Assembly: GCA_030142905.1 (NCBI GenBank)
Contig: JASJOG010000160.1
Span: 186,001-250,000, forward strand
Length of the DNA stretch: 64,000 bases
Origin: Heliopora coerulea
Taxonomy: Eukaryota; Cnidaria; Anthozoa; Scleralcyonacea; Helioporidae
Direction of reading: 5' to 3'
A model generated the notes under the pieces. It saw only the letters and a list, made by a program, of their open reading frames with translations. It ran no database searches and was not told the DNA's origin. The translations under genes and the position numbers were made by a program. This document shows, piece after piece, positions 1 through 12,080 of this stretch (positions within the stretch are counted from its first letter, which is position 1; each line of letters begins with the position of its first letter).

Positions 1-1487
1 ACTCCTGTGTGTTTAAGAGTCGCGGCATCAATGTCATGGCGATGTCTCTATACGTTAAGAGGGCTGCAGTTTAATTGTGTCGTCTCATATTACCCCTCAC
101 GTTTGAGCGGTGTAAACTAAGTTTCAATGAATATTAAATATATGTTAATTATGTTTAACCCTTTAGACTACCTGGAAAAAACACTTCAAATATTCTCCAC
201 AACGGCAAATCTTGTTGTTTAAAACACAAAGTGTTACTTCAGTTGTTCAGTTTGCGAAATTCGAAACTTACCTTAAGTACTTTCTCAGTTGTTGCTGCTG
301 CACCTATATCAATTTATTCATAAATTCTACTTGAAATTTAGCTGACAGTTTTGGCAGTCCTAAGAGAAAAGATGGCAGTCGTCATGAGGACGTGGGAATA
401 CTTTGAGAATGCGTTGCGTTCAGGACCACTATATACTTACCACAATTGGAGAGTTTAGGGTTATATCGGTCGTGTACAGTGGTATAATCATAGGGCTGTG
501 GAAGTGGGTTCTATGCTACCGAAGGCCGTAGGTTAGTATTCGTTACAGGACTAGGTTGAATGTCGAGAGTCTTCCGCTCTTCACCTTGCTCGTGATATTG
601 CGAACAAGACGCATAAAGAGAATGTAAGTGCGAGGGAATCTATAATGTGAAACTAAACGTTCCTGACATGGATAAATTTTTAGATGGGTTTCCTGGAATA
701 AAAGGAGACATGTCTTGAAGTTCGTTGACGAACATTAACGTGTGTGTTTGTCGAATTATATGCATCTTACACATGGTATTAACAACGATCAATGTTAACT
801 TTTGCATTAGTATAATTTGTACTTCCCAATATTTGTGTATGTGTTGTCTTAGACACATAGAGCGCATTCACTCAGTCCTCAAACCCCTATAACAAAGGGC
901 ATCGCGGTCATGTTGGTGTCCTTATAACAAAAGAAAATGACCAAAATTCTTTTGTTAACAAATGCCAACATGGCAGCTGTGACGTCAGTTGCATACCCTC
1001 TATACCAACTCTTACCTACACAATGAGGAGTGGGCTCTAGTCCAGCATAATAACATACTCGTTTGTTTTTGCAAAATGTTTTGGTTTGACTGTCACAATT
1101 CCAACATTCCTTGTTCACCGAGCTTTTGAGGAATAATTGACAATTTGCGTATTGATATTTTATTTCAATCAAAATTCATGCTTCCGTCGTATCTTTTGTG
1201 ATATAAATTTCAGCATCGATATCTAATAAAAGAGCAAATGAGAGAACAAAGAACGAAAAAAACAAGAATTAAACCTTTTCAAAAGAAAAGAACGGTTAAC
1301 CCGTTGTAGAACAATGACAAATTAAGACAATATAACTGATGAAAGAACAAAGCAGGAAATAAGAGAACAAAGAACAAAAGAAGGAAGAATTTGCATAAAA
1401 CGATTAACAGTTCTCAAAATACGTTTTACCTTAACATGATAAAAGGAATTTTTCAAAGAACCATGATTGTACTGATGATATCATATT
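1..1487. other. AT-rich stretch, no gene recognised
   Basis: Short open frames here (for example 640-867 and 879-1172, both -) have no recognisable domain, no paired splice signals and no conserved partner in the window. Positions about 1220-1400 are strongly purine-biased on the + strand, with recurrent AGAACAAAG-type words. I see nothing else. Confidence 0.5.

Positions 1488-1523
<36 letters not shown>
1488..1523. repeat. (AAT)n microsatellite
   Basis: About 12 uninterrupted AAT units. It abuts a unique-looking 0.83-kb block that ends in a second AAT tract, so the two tracts may mark the ends of one retroposed element. Confidence 0.9.
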
Positions 1524-2355
1524 TAGGCACTGGAGTAGGACAAGCACAGCTTCAGCCTACCACGGGAATGTGGACGCTCCCGCCTACCAGAGTCTGGGGT
1601 GGCACCTTTGACAAGTGCCAGCAACCCCTTAGCCAAGGGTAGATAAGACTCTTTAGCCTTGGATGGCAACTTATCTAGGAGAAGGAAACTCCGAGATAAA
1701 ACCAGAAATAGGTAGGCAGGGCATTGACTCGGAGCCAGTGACCTCCATAAAACGAGCAGGCTTTGATGAAATGACCTAGGGAGTGGCGCCCCTGCCTTGC
1801 CAGCTGGGTAGACAGGTAGCCGAAAGCCTCAGCTTGCCTTAATTGGCTGGCAGCTGCAAGTACACTACCTTCAGGTGTTGGCAAACCTGCCCTGTTAGCC
1901 CAAGGACTAGAAGAAAATCTGTACAACAGGCTAATACCCTTGACCTTAGTTGGTTGAGGATGAACCAGCCTTAAATGCTGAAACAGATCTGCACTAGTCT
2001 AAGAATAAAACAATATTCAGTCTTAACCCTTGCAGTGGCACGCCTAAACTGACCTTAATTGGTTGGAAGTGCAACAGGGTACTGTTAAGGTCAAACTGGA
2101 TATACGCATCGGGGAGTACTTTCAGGGACTTTAGAGGGCTGTATATCCCTTACTCCTTCCTGACTGGATAAGTTGGGCGAGTAAGGGCTGGCCCCGTGGG
2201 TGTTTCTTAAAATCCATTTTAATGGTAAAATTTCCTTTCCCCACAAGTTCCCTGAAATGTGCAATGTCTGTTGCGGCCTTACCTGGCGGGATGCTGGGAG
2301 CCCGTAGCAGGCTTAGACCCCTTCCACTGTCCTTAGTTGGGTGGTGTGCGAGTTG
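1524..2355. repeat. Probable dispersed element between two AAT tracts
   Basis: This block is GC-richer than its surroundings. It contains repeated internal words such as CCTTAATTGGTTGG and TTAGTTGGTTG at 1840, 1950, 2055 and 2330, and both edges are AAT microsatellites. No convincing protein is encoded on either strand. The composition and tract-bounded ends suggest a non-autonomous retroelement or LINE untranslated region; that is inference. Confidence 0.4.
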
Positions 2356-2404
2356 TAATAATAATAATAATAATAACAATAATAATAATAATAATAATAA
2401 TAAT
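2356..2404. repeat. (AAT)n microsatellite, slightly interrupted
   Basis: About 16 AAT-type units with one AAC interruption. Translation of this tract gives the poly-Asn run of a + frame at 2222-2461, which is therefore not a gene. A small triplicated ACTATGTA word follows at about 2453-2475. Confidence 0.9.
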
Positions 2405-2494
2405 ATAAAAGCTGGTATTAACGGGAGAACAGTGCCAATAAAACATAAATTAACTATGTAACTATGTAACTATGTCTCATCACTAAGTCGAACT

Positions 2495-3235
2495 TCAAGC
2501 TTTCCAGCCTTCTTTTATGGCGGATTTTGACCCAATTAGAAGTGACTTGGTTTTCTTGACATTGGCTATCATTCTGTTTTGTAGTAACCATTGATCAACA
2601 TTCATCAAATCTATATTAATCTTCGCCTGTGCTAATGCCAAGTCTTTATTCGAATGGTGCACTTCAGTATCATCCGCATATAAGAAAGGGTCACACTCCG
2701 TGAAGCTGTGAACAATCATGTTATAATATAGGCAGAATAGCGTCGAGCCCAATACCGATTCTTGAGGAACACCATTAGTTACATATTCAAGGTCAGATTG
2801 AGCGTTTTGATAAATGACATTGCTGTCTATCTGTGAGGTAGGAAACAAACCATTTGATTGCATTTTCATCGAAATCGTAATCACGTAATTTTTTTAAAAG
2901 CATCGAGTGGTCGATATCGAAGGCTTTTCGGAGGTGGAGAAATACAGCAACAGTATATTTCCTATCATCAATAGCTAATTTCCAGGAATCAATCACTTTT
3001 ATTAATGCCGTCACGGTCGAGCAATACTTGGTGTAAGCAAATTGTAGAGGTTCTTTTTAAGTTTGATGGTTTTCACCGTAATCTTTTACCTGGTTATCAG
3101 CTACTCTCTCACAAACCTTTGCAAGAGCAGGCAATACCGATATTGGTCTGTAGTTATCGCGATCATTGGCAGAGGCTCCAAATGCATATTTTACTAACGT
3201 TAGTATATAGGCTACGCTGGGCTTGAACTCCGGCT
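2495..3235 (-). pseudogene. LINE reverse transcriptase fragment (Jockey/CR1-like)
   Basis: Read on the minus strand from about 3235 down, three frame segments carry the ordered landmarks of a non-LTR RT. First comes NYRPISVLP (about 3140-3175), then AFDIDHSMLLKKL (about 2900-2930), then GVPQESVLGSTLF (about 2730-2770) and the catalytic-box relic YADDTE (about 2665). GVPQ-x-SVLG and YADD are hallmark LINE motifs. The frame must change at least twice and both ends are missing, so the copy is dead. No endonuclease domain or poly(A)/microsatellite tail is visible. Clade assignment within the Jockey/CR1/L2 group is uncertain. Confidence 0.85.
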
Positions 3236-3531
3236 TAAATTGTCACGGTAACGAAGGAAAAACAAAGCCTAAAAATTTGAGTCACATTTTTGAGACAAGC
3301 ATAAAGGGTGAGCAATGCTAACCAGGGCCAACGATAACCTTAGGCCCATTTAATGTGAAAGATTTTCCACGTTCTTACTTTTGCACAGATTTTTGTCTGC
3401 CATTTGTTTCTTGGCTCTCAAGCCTTCAGTGCATGATTTTTTTTTCTTTTGTTCCTTTTTCTCTGTTTGTTATGGGTTTGTTCACTCATTTATTCTTTTG
3501 TTCGAGGTGTCCGGTATGTCGGACACTGTCT

Positions 3532-3640
3532 ATTAACCCTTTCCTGTCCAAGAGGTCTCCCCTTGATGAGTAAAATCGTCTGGCGTTAGCCAGAGTAAAA
3601 CACCAAAGTCGGGCATGGACCTGAAAGGTTAATGGGTTAA
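3532..3640. mobile_element. TTAA-bounded MITE, copy 1
   Basis: The element starts TTAACCCTTT and ends near ATGGGTTAA, giving short inverted termini within TTAA. It contains the word GTAAAATCGTCTGGCGTTAGCC, shared with copies at 7280, 9297, 22627, 35976, 36089 and 45985. The TTAA boundary matches the piggyBac target, and the copy at 36 kb has a visible empty site that supports this. Confidence 0.65.
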
Positions 3641-3870
3641 ACAACCTGCTATTAAAAAGGCACAACGCCTTCACCTTCACAACCTCTTCAACAACCAATC
3701 GTGGACGTAATACAGGGCAAATTTCTGAAATTTTTTAATTTTAACTAAACTCTTGTCAAATGTGTTTCACATTTTTTCGAAGATTATCCAACACTTTTTT
3801 TGAGAATGATCTTCAGGTTAATTAATAGAGAAAATGTTACTTGGCAAAAGTGCATTAAAATATGTGGTAA

Positions 3871-3945
3871 GACTGGGATTCAAACTCGTACCTTCGTATT
3901 TCTAATCGACCAAATGACCTATCCAGTCATATAGCCGTCTAGGGA
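3871..3945 (-). repeat. tRNA-like SINE head or tRNA relic
   Basis: On the minus strand a B-box-like GAGTTTGAATCCC follows a degenerate A-box region by tRNA spacing. The arms do not fold into a clean cloverleaf, so it reads as a decayed tRNA-derived sequence and not a tRNA gene. Confidence 0.4.
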
Positions 3946-4039
3946 ACTAGCTCTTTACCAAGGCTCAAAGTCATGGAAAAAATCCGATGGCAAAAATGCG
4001 ACTAATTTTAGAAATTTAGTCGCAAAATACGACTACAAT

Positions 4040-4228
4040 CTTGGCCAAAATCTGTTGAGACAAATGTAGAAATGACAATATAAGTTACAATATCCTAAGT
4101 CTGGAGCTCATAAACCTACACCCCCTGCACATTCTTGGCCAAAATCTGTTGAGGTAGATGCCGAAATGGAAATATAAGTTACAATATCCTAGCTTAGGAA
4201 CTCATAAACCTACATCTCCTGCGCACCT
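4040..4228. repeat. Tandem duplication, two 94-bp units
   Basis: Units begin at 4040 and 4134, both with CTTGGCCAAAATCTGTTGAG, and share ATATAAGTTACAATATCCTA and CTCATAAACCTACA. Substitutions between them show that the duplication is not recent. Confidence 0.85.
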
Positions 4229-6556
4229 TGTTGAATGTTGTTTCGTTGTTCCTGAAGTCCTGCAAAATGGTTGACTGTGCACAACAACATTGAATAGGGG
4301 AGGGGGGTTAGGTAAACGGTAAACTAATTCAGGGTAAGCCAAAATTTCAGGAGATCCTCTCAGCAGTTTTGTCCAAGGTTATAGGTCTAAAGCTCCAGTA
4401 GTAAAAATAGATCAAAGTTGGTTGTAGAACTTTTGTGATTTCCTACGTCTACTAGATGTTGTACATAGCAAGAATTCTACGTGAAAAATTATCTGTACAA
4501 CTTTGTCATACATTACCGTAGTAAAATACCATCGAAAAATTCGAAAAATGCTTAATGATAAATGATTTTCAAATAAGAAAGTTTCGAAGAATCATGATCA
4601 ACTATGGTCAATCATGATGAAGCAAATTCTGGTCGCAATTTTTCGACTGACTAAAAAGTTTTTGTCCCAAGACAGAAAATCTAGTAGCATCTGCGATCGT
4701 ATATTCGTTGCAATTTCGAGCCCTGTCTTATCTGTTTTTGTGCATGACACACTCTCACGAAAACGTTACCCTAATCTGGAGCGTTCGAATTTACTTTTTT
4801 ATTAGAAATCTTTTATAAGGGCTAACAAAGTAGAAAATTTGATGGTAACGCTTATTTACCATGTATAAACTGAAGTAGCACTTATAACGAATACCAACTG
4901 GTCCTGGAGTGAGTTGAAGAATTATTGTGTATATTGGTGCATTAGCGAGCATTCACGTCAAAAACGTGTTCAAGAACAGAAGGGAATGGATCACGACAAA
5001 ATAGAACAGATCAGAATAAAAAAGAAAAAATCACAAGGCAAAACAAAACACAACGTGACGAAACACAAAACAGTTGTTGGGTCCTGGTTTCTGTTGTTGG
5101 CTGATATCATTACTTCTGGCAAATGTTATGTCTACCGTCGGTTCTGTGCACGGACATTTCACCATTTTACGAAGAACAAAAGTAATTTTTTAATATTTTG
5201 GGCCTAAGCTTTTAAATCCATCTTTGTCAGATTTTTTGCCAACTTTCGTGAGAACTACCCTGGCCACTTGCGGATTTCCCTTTAGATTCACAAAACACTT
5301 TTACCTATGCAGAGTTTGCGTACCCCCAGCTGATTTAATCGGTATCTTCTTTTGAATGAAAGCAACTCTTCTTATCTTGATAAACGGAAACAAATTGTCC
5401 TCAAATTCAGTATATTTTGGGAAAGTCCCTGCTGTTATTGTTCCTGTCGTTCTGCACATACTTTATTCGAATTCATAATGAACAACATCGTTCTTTTGGT
5501 ACAGATCTCAAAAAGATATAATTATAAGCTCATATTTTGAAAAACGTTTCCCACAATTTCCTCGAGCGGATGAGAAAATTTCAATATTCGCTCGACAACA
5601 AAGAGTCTTCTCTCTTCAAAGATAGTGGCATTTGGCAAACAACAAGAACTAAAGTCGTCATCAATGTCAATTATGTTCCCTCTCCGGAAATAGTCCCTTG
5701 AATATAAGTTTGTTTAGCCCTACTTCGAAAATACATTTTTGGTAACATCCTCGAAATATTTCCCTATCGGCAAAGTCAAACACATCACTAAAACTGTATT
5801 AATTGTATTATGACTCAGTTTAAAGCCATTTTCAATGTTACCGTCGATTTTTGTTGATAGATATCCTCTAAATCATGATATCACTTGTTGCTGGCAAAAC
5901 ACCAACGGTTTAAGAGGTCCAATCGTAATAATTCGCGCGGCATCGTTTTCTACCGGAAACAAACTCTTGTATGATTAAGAGCACTTTTAACCTACCGAAA
6001 TTTCCTTGAAATTCATGGCCTCGCTTAGTCATGTAATTAAGCTTTTATAGATATCGTTCGAAAGAAAAGCAGGCTTAAAATTTGAACCAGATTTCAATTA
6101 TTAATCATAAATAGCAGCACCATCACGAATTTTGATATTGTATTGAAAATACCTTTTCTGTGCCATTGCTAATACAATTCAATAAGTCACAATTTTTTGG
6201 CATGCGTTTTATTGGCTGTCTAATTTGTTGGGAACGATAACGAAAGTAGAAAAAGATGAACATTTTTATGACGTGAGGTTCAAACGTAAACTTAGAGGTA
6301 TCTCCAGTGGTTCCCAGCTGTCGAGAGCTCATTGGCGTAGCCTGAGGAGAAACCGTGGGAATTGCGACTACCTCTTAGCATTTTGAAAAAAATATTTATA
6401 GATATCACATTTGTCGATAAAAATTTCCAAGGGACTTAAGAACTTAAGAGTATCACGTCGACTTGCATGAGACAGTATTCATTGGGGTAATACCGTATAG
6501 TTATACACCCTTGAATGAAAAATATTGCTGAAGTGGACTTGCGTGTTGCGCACAAT
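4229..6556. other. No gene recognised
   Basis: AT-rich sequence with only short unconvincing frames on both strands (longest about 97 codons at 4914-5207, lysine-rich and low in complexity). No domain, RNA gene or repeat boundary was recognised. Confidence 0.5.
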
Positions 6557-6743
6557 ACCTGTCTACACGTGTGATTTTATGCCTTGTCATTGTCATCTTG
6601 GTGTATGAGTTGAACTCAGAAGAACACGGGGGTCACACTGCGGCGAATCATTACCATGTGTGTGGTGATGTGTAGACTGCCACTGGGTCATTGCATACAC
6701 CAGGATGACAAATGTAAGGCACGTAAATACCCGTGTAAACGCG
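6557..6743. mobile_element. MITE with CTACACGTG/CGTGTAAAC ends, copy 1
   Basis: The left end reads CTGTCTACACGTGTGATTTT and the right end inverts it (ACCCGTGTAAACGCG). Inner arms TCATCTTGGTGTATGA and CATACACCAGGATGA are also inverted. A better preserved relative lies at 53090-53281. Confidence 0.65.
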
Positions 6744-6748
6744 TCTTT

Positions 6749-7149
6749 TTCAGAATCATGCTCAGGGTATTATGAAACGAAAACTTCACAATTAACCTAC
6801 ACTGCAGAAGTCAACTGAAAAAGTTGATTCGAATGGAATTTGAACTCGCACCTTCGGGATACCGATCCGCCGCTGTACCTGTTGAGCTATCGAGTCCACA
6901 GGGCTTGGAGGCGAGTTTTTATCCAGTTTAACTTAATTGTTGTCGCGACAATATCTCGTGCACTTAAATCGGATAAAAATCTCGTCTCTAATCCCTGTGG
7001 ACTCGATAGCTCAGTAGGTAGAGCGGAGAACCGGTATCCCGAAGGTGCGAGTTTAAATCCCGCTTGAGTCAATATTTTTCAGTTGACTTCGGCAATGTAG
7101 GTAAATTGTGAAGTTTTCGTTTCATAATACCCTGAGGATGATTCTGAAA
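6749..7149. repeat. Head-to-head pair of tRNA-derived SINEs (400-bp palindrome)
   Basis: The left arm (about 6749-6945) is the inverse of the right arm (about 6946-7149). The axis lies on the perfect palindrome TTGTCGCGACAA. Each arm holds a tRNA-like head: on the + strand of the right arm the A-box TAGCTCAGTAGG is at about 7010 and the B-box GCGAGTTTAAATCC at about 7047; the left arm has the same in inverse. The common tail ends near the word ATTCTGAAA. The arms differ at scattered positions, so this is an old or diverging pair. Confidence 0.8.
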
Positions 7150-7192
7150 TAGAATTGAAACACTGCACATCCATTCTCATGGATAGCGTTTA

Positions 7193-7281
7193 GTTGTCGC
7201 GAGAATATCTCGTGCAGTTAAATTGGATAAAAACTCGCCTCCAATACTTGTGGACTCGATGGCTCAACAGGTAGAGCGGCT
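7193..7281 (+). repeat. Third, truncated copy of the same SINE
   Basis: It repeats the leader (TTGTCGCGAGAATATCTCGT, then a GGATAAAAACTCGCCTCC segment) and the A-box GGCTCAACAGG in the same orientation as the right arm of the preceding palindrome. The tRNA head then breaks off into a MITE at about 7280. Confidence 0.7.
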
Positions 7282-7335
7282 GACGCCAGACGATTTTACT
7301 CGTCAAGGGGAGACCTCCGGCCGGAAAAGAGTTAT
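7280..7335. mobile_element. Partial TTAA-family MITE
   Basis: The segment GACGCCAGACGATTTTACTC followed by GTCAAGGGGAGACCTCC and GGAAAAGAGTTA matches the end half of the TTAA MITE family. It replaces the rest of the SINE, so it inserted into or recombined with it. Confidence 0.6.
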
Positions 7336-7395
7336 AACGATCTCAGTTAAGGTTATTTGCTCTGGGGATTTCGAACTATTATCTTGCCTAAGGTA

Positions 7396-7464
7396 AAAAG
7401 TTCAAAGGTTGGTAACTGCCGTGACTAATCTCAAGTCACAGCAGTTACCAACCTTTGAACTTTT
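7396..7464. repeat. Near-perfect 31-bp hairpin
   Basis: The arms 7396-7426 and 7434-7464 are inverse complements with a single mismatch and a 7-base loop. The core word is AAAGTTCAAAGGTTGGTAAC. The surrounding sequence is unique in this window. It could be a small palindromic MITE or a precursor-like RNA hairpin; the sequence alone does not decide. Confidence 0.85.
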
Positions 7465-7469
7465 CATCT

Positions 7470-8218
7470 TTTTTAACACTGTCTACGCAGTATTCTATTG
7501 TTATATTATTATCTTGCCTGTTTAGTGTTGACCATCCTGGAACGAACTAATGCACTTCATTTACATAAGTTTGAACTGTCTTGTCAGTTTCTAGTTCCAA
7601 GATTTTTTTCCTTGGGTCAAGATAGAAAATCCTCAAAACAAGACATGCATGGTTTACTTCCAGAAATTGATTACAAATTATTTTGTTTTCTGAAATCATC
7701 CAGATATAAAATTATTTTCTGTCTACCGTTGACCTTATCTCGCCTGAGCTCATCTTTTAAAGATTTATTTTTGATTTTCAATTAATTTCTAAGATTTTTT
7801 TCTTTAGCCACGAAAAGAATATTGAAACTACAAAATTTGGTTTCAAAGAACGAAAAAAATCTACGTGGAAGAGAAGACTTCTTGATATAGCAAAAAATTT
7901 CCTAATACGAGATAAAAGTCCTTGAGGTAAGATAAAATTTCTTTCAACGAAATGAAATTTCTTCGAAATAAGAAAAAAAAAATATCAGGTCAAGATTAGT
8001 AGCAAGATAAAATTTCTTGAAACCAGATGAACTTCCTTGGAAGTAAGAAAAAATATCCAGTCAAGATTTGTAGTTTTTGCTGTGTTAGCTTGAGATATAA
8101 ATTACTTTGAAAAAAGCAGTATGCTTAGGCAAGTATAATGAGTTCCTCGTAACATGGAAGTAACTAACAAATGGGAACTTTAACGCTTTCTTTACCATAA
8201 TTGGATTTGCATGTCGAC
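7470..8218. other. A/T-rich, degenerate tandem words, no gene
   Basis: Between about 7900 and 8090 the words AAATTTCTTGAAA and AAGAAAAAATAT recur in a loose tandem pattern (about 70 bp). The 95-codon + frame at 7498-7785 is hydrophobic and low in complexity, and I do not treat it as a gene. Confidence 0.45.
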
Positions 8219-8273
8219 TAAACCCTTTGTAGTAGAACGAACTTTAAAGTCCCGTAGGTAAACAAAGGGTTAA
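8219..8273. mobile_element. Minimal TTAA-type inverted element
   Basis: TAAACCCTTTG at the left is mirrored by CAAAGGGTTAA at the right around a 33-bp core. It resembles the outermost ends of the TTAA MITE family but lacks that family's interior. Confidence 0.5.
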
Positions 8274-8522
8274 CAATAGAAAACAGTGAGGGTGTTAGCC
8301 AGTATACAAGGCTGGATATCCTCCATTTGGTTTCATGTTCTACCATATCTACTTTTATGATGATTTTACGATAAAGTTCTCGTTTTAATTTTTCAGCTTA
8401 TAGACTTTTTAGATGGTTTAAATTTTGGTATCACTGCCATTCCTTTCCCGCGATGCAACGATATGTATCCACGATATGTAGGTGCAACGATAAGTAGCCA
8501 CGATATGTTTATAATGTTCATA

Positions 8523-8616
8523 CGATATATATGTTGGAAATGTAAGAGCTTGGAGATATTCTGAACGAATCTATTCAAGATATCTCCATGCTTCCACATT
8601 TCCAACATACATATCG
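8523..8616. repeat. Long hairpin repeat, about 42-bp arms
   Basis: CGATATATATGTTGGAAATG on the left is mirrored by CATTTCCAACATACATATCG on the right. Near the loop GGAGATATTCTGAA is mirrored by TTCAAGATATCTCC. Just upstream (about 8455-8510) a 30-bp unit with CAACGATA and CACGATATG occurs twice. Confidence 0.75.
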
Positions 8617-9296
8617 CAAAACAAACTTGCCAAAATGTTTCGTTTGCGTTGAATTTTCAGTTAGAAAATTGAAATTAACGAACTTCTAACAAACATCTGT
8701 AAATATTTCCAAGCTCCAACATTCCTAATATCACATTACAAAAATAGTTCAGCAGGCGCGCCGAACTGTCTAGAACAAGGAGAACGACTAAGTTCTTCCC
8801 ACATTGGTGATAAAAATAGAGCTTATATTACAAATTGTGTATCTCAATTTGTGACATTGGTGTTAATTAAAGTCGATATGACAGCTTTTATGGGGACGAC
8901 AAGGGGGGAAAGCATATGACCTGCAATTGCACGCAATGAAGCAGAATCTTTACGAGACCCAACGGAAACCTGTTGCAAAACAGCAACGTAGGGCCTTCAG
9001 GAGTTGAAACCACAACCGAGTTACGCCGGAAGCTTGGCTCTAAGTTCGATATATATGATAAGGGATAGTATGCAAATAAAAATGCGTACGAAGCATTGGG
9101 GATACTATATTCTAGTTCTCTGTTCTATTACAACAACCCTTTTCTGTCGAGGTCCGACTTTTGTTATTTCATTATGGAAAACGTCAGAGAATCTTACTCT
9201 TGCTAACGCCAGAAGAATATGCATCGGAACGTAAATCGCCAAGACTATCTCAATCAACTTCCTTCTGTCCAAATTTAGCATTATTTTATACCAGCT

Positions 9297-9374
9297 TACG
9301 CCAGATTATTTTATCCTAGCTAACGCCAGACAATTTCATTTGTCAGGGAGAGACGTCTCGAACCGAAAAGAGTT
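9297..9374. mobile_element. TTAA-family MITE fragment
   Basis: GCTAACGCCAGACAATTTCATTT and GGGAGAGACGTCTCGAACCG, then AAAAGAGTTAA, align with the right half of the family. A second GCTTACGCCAGATTATTTTA word just before it suggests a nested or duplicated end. Confidence 0.55.
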
Positions 9375-11738
9375 AATTCCCGCAAATTCTCTTCACCTTG
9401 ATATCTTCGTTAAGTTGTAGTGCCAATATCATTTAAGATGAATTTATACGAAAATTATTCTTTGTAAAATTGACTGTTGATGAAATATTACAACGTGAGT
9501 AAAGAAATGAGCCAGTGGAGCATATGATTCCATGATTTTCATAGAAACCATGAAAAGTGAGATACCCTTCTCCAATTGGCAATACACCTAAACACATAGC
9601 TCAACAAATAAATGTTTAGAGTAATGAGGAACGATAACAATTTAAAATATTATATATCTTGTACTTTTAGGTGTAATTGGCTATACCTATTGCCAAAGAT
9701 GTTCGATGACGTGAAAATATTGACTCTCCTGCCCTTGAGTTAGTATTGATTGTGGATGGTTTAGTGTTCAGCTCACATTAATTACATGAAAACACGCACA
9801 GAAAATTTCATGGGAGCTTATTGATTATATTAGGTAAAGAGATGTCCTTTCTAACAGAACATAGATTTACAGGAGTAGTTTTATTTTAAGAAAATCTAGT
9901 TTAAAGCTTTCTTGTTTTCTTCCTTGTTTCCCAATTTGTTCTTATTTCATCTTTCATGTATAACAAATAAATATGCAACATGAAACTTATTTGTAACGAA
10001 ATGCTTTTACTGGTAGTGTGGAAGATCCTGCAATCAAAATATATTCGGTGTATCAAATGAATTTAAACTATATTTTTTGGGCCAATGTTTTGCAAACACC
10101 TCGATCTAATACAATTGTAAAATTTTCGTTGGAATCTTTTGTTTTAGACACACTGATACTTTTTATGTGGACATGCATGCACTGTTTTTGTCGATACATT
10201 CACTGTGAAGATCTGCCATAAGCCTACGCCAAACAATAAAACCTGAGCGATTGTTGGGAATTTTAGTTCACGATCCTCAATTAAAAGTGCAAAATATAAA
10301 ACGACAACTCCCGAACAGCAACCTATAGTAACTCTGCAAATTAAAGATGACCAGTCAAATCGTCGTATACAAGATCCGACAAACTTCATTTAGTAATTGA
10401 TTCATTGGTTCGTGTTGTTTTAAATATGTATACTCCTGATACCCGAATGGAAAGATCTTTGGTTTTCCTCAGAATATCAGGTAAGAACCTACGGTCATAT
10501 TATATTGCAGCGTTTTTACTTGACAAGAAAGCGTTTCTATGACTGTTTGTAAGGCTTAGTTTTCTGGTCAACTTCTAATTCAACTAATATTTACGTTTCT
10601 TTTCCTATATCCAAATAATGCAAAATGTAAATTGAACGACTATAAATACAAATGAAGAACTACAAGTTCAGGTACAAAGCTTTGATTACCATTTTCTTCA
10701 GTTATGTTGCATAATTATTAAAATTCATAAATATCTCCGTTACCATACCGAATCCTTGTGGCCAAACTCCCTGCGACAATATTTGCAGCTAAAGCAATGC
10801 CTCGTAATTACAAGTGACCAGTACCTTGGTTACAATGGAAACCACATTTTTTCAAACGATGCTACCAGTAAAAGTTTAGTCACACGTTCTGCTGACTCTA
10901 TTGATATCACACAAACGGCCGAAATTTGAAAATTCTTCTCATAAATAATATTTAAACTTTGATAATATTGGCATCTACACTCGGCATTGTCAAAAGTTGG
11001 AAAAGGGAGCAAGACTAGGAATTTACATGGCACTCCCACACATGGATCACCATTGTCCATCTTGAATACTGATTAAACACATGGCCAAGTTGTCCTCGTC
11101 GAACTTCTTTCTCACTCTACAAAGGCACAGGACTCTCAGTGTCGGGAGCTTGATTCCTGCCTCAAACTGTCGGCTGATTGTTTGCAGTCAGTCTCGACTG
11201 TCTCCTGTAAAGGAGTTTGGTTCATTATTAACAGTCACAATTTACAAATTTCCTTTCTCTCTTCTCGTCATCTTTATCATCTTGGATGAAGAAAAAAAAA
11301 TATCAATTTCATCATCGGCATTACCATTTTATGCGTTAGGCTACCGACCAGGCTCTCAGGAAAGTGAATGCCGCCCAACAGAAGTGGGTGTTCGGAATAG
11401 GATGAAGTCCCATTAAAAACAGAGTCGCGGTTCCGCCATGACAAAAGAACGCAAAACTGAGTTGCAAGAGACTTCCTGCACGGGTTGAAGTGCCCGAGAT
11501 TGTTTTCAAGTTGAAGTTTCTTGGGTGGAAAATTTTAAAAACAAAAATTCCAACCGCCTACATCATATTTTACAAATTAATATAGCTGAAAATTTAGTGT
11601 TCTTTTAGTCTTTTTCTTTTTAAACACACGATACAGCATTTTTCGAAATATTTCATTTGCGTTAAATTACACATACGAGAATGATATTTGAAGACGGAGG
11701 TTTCGCAAGAGATAACGCAGTGCTTGAACGTGTATTAT

Positions 11739-12080
11739 ACAATGAAACCTCTATTGAGCGGACCCTTAGTTAAACGGACACTCTTTATTCAGTGGACAGT
11801 ACCTCGGGTCCCGCTATTTTCGTCCTATATTTGCCTTCACAAACGAACCCTTATTCAGAAGACACCTGTTTTAAGCGGACGTGGACAATAAAATAAAGCC
11901 CATTTGGAAATTTCTATGATATTCTATTTAGATTGTGTAGTTTTTATTGGTTTATAGTTTTACGTTTATTTTATGCACTGCCCCACAAGCTTTAGCTTTA
12001 AGTGTCATCGTGTTAAAATAACGGTTTTAAATAAATAAATTTTTTAAAGTAAACTTCTGTTAAGCGGACACGGCACGCCG
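11739..12080. repeat. TTAAGCGGAC-type repeat, possible mariner/pogo MITE
   Basis: GAAACCTCTATTGAGCGGAC at 11741 and related words (TTAAACGGACAC, TTTTAAGCGGACG at about 11870, CTTCTGTTAAGCGGACACG at about 12052) recur in one block. The word CCTCTATTRAGCGGAC resembles ends of pogo/Tigger-type elements known from metazoan genomes. That link is from memory and unproven. Confidence 0.45.

Noticed and set aside
2222..2461. Poly-asparagine protein
   Set aside because: It is translation of an AAT microsatellite.
10830..11060. EGF-like exon (DPCVGVPC, CRC) on the minus strand
   Set aside because: Too few cysteines in register, no clear splice sites, and neighbouring frames are closed.
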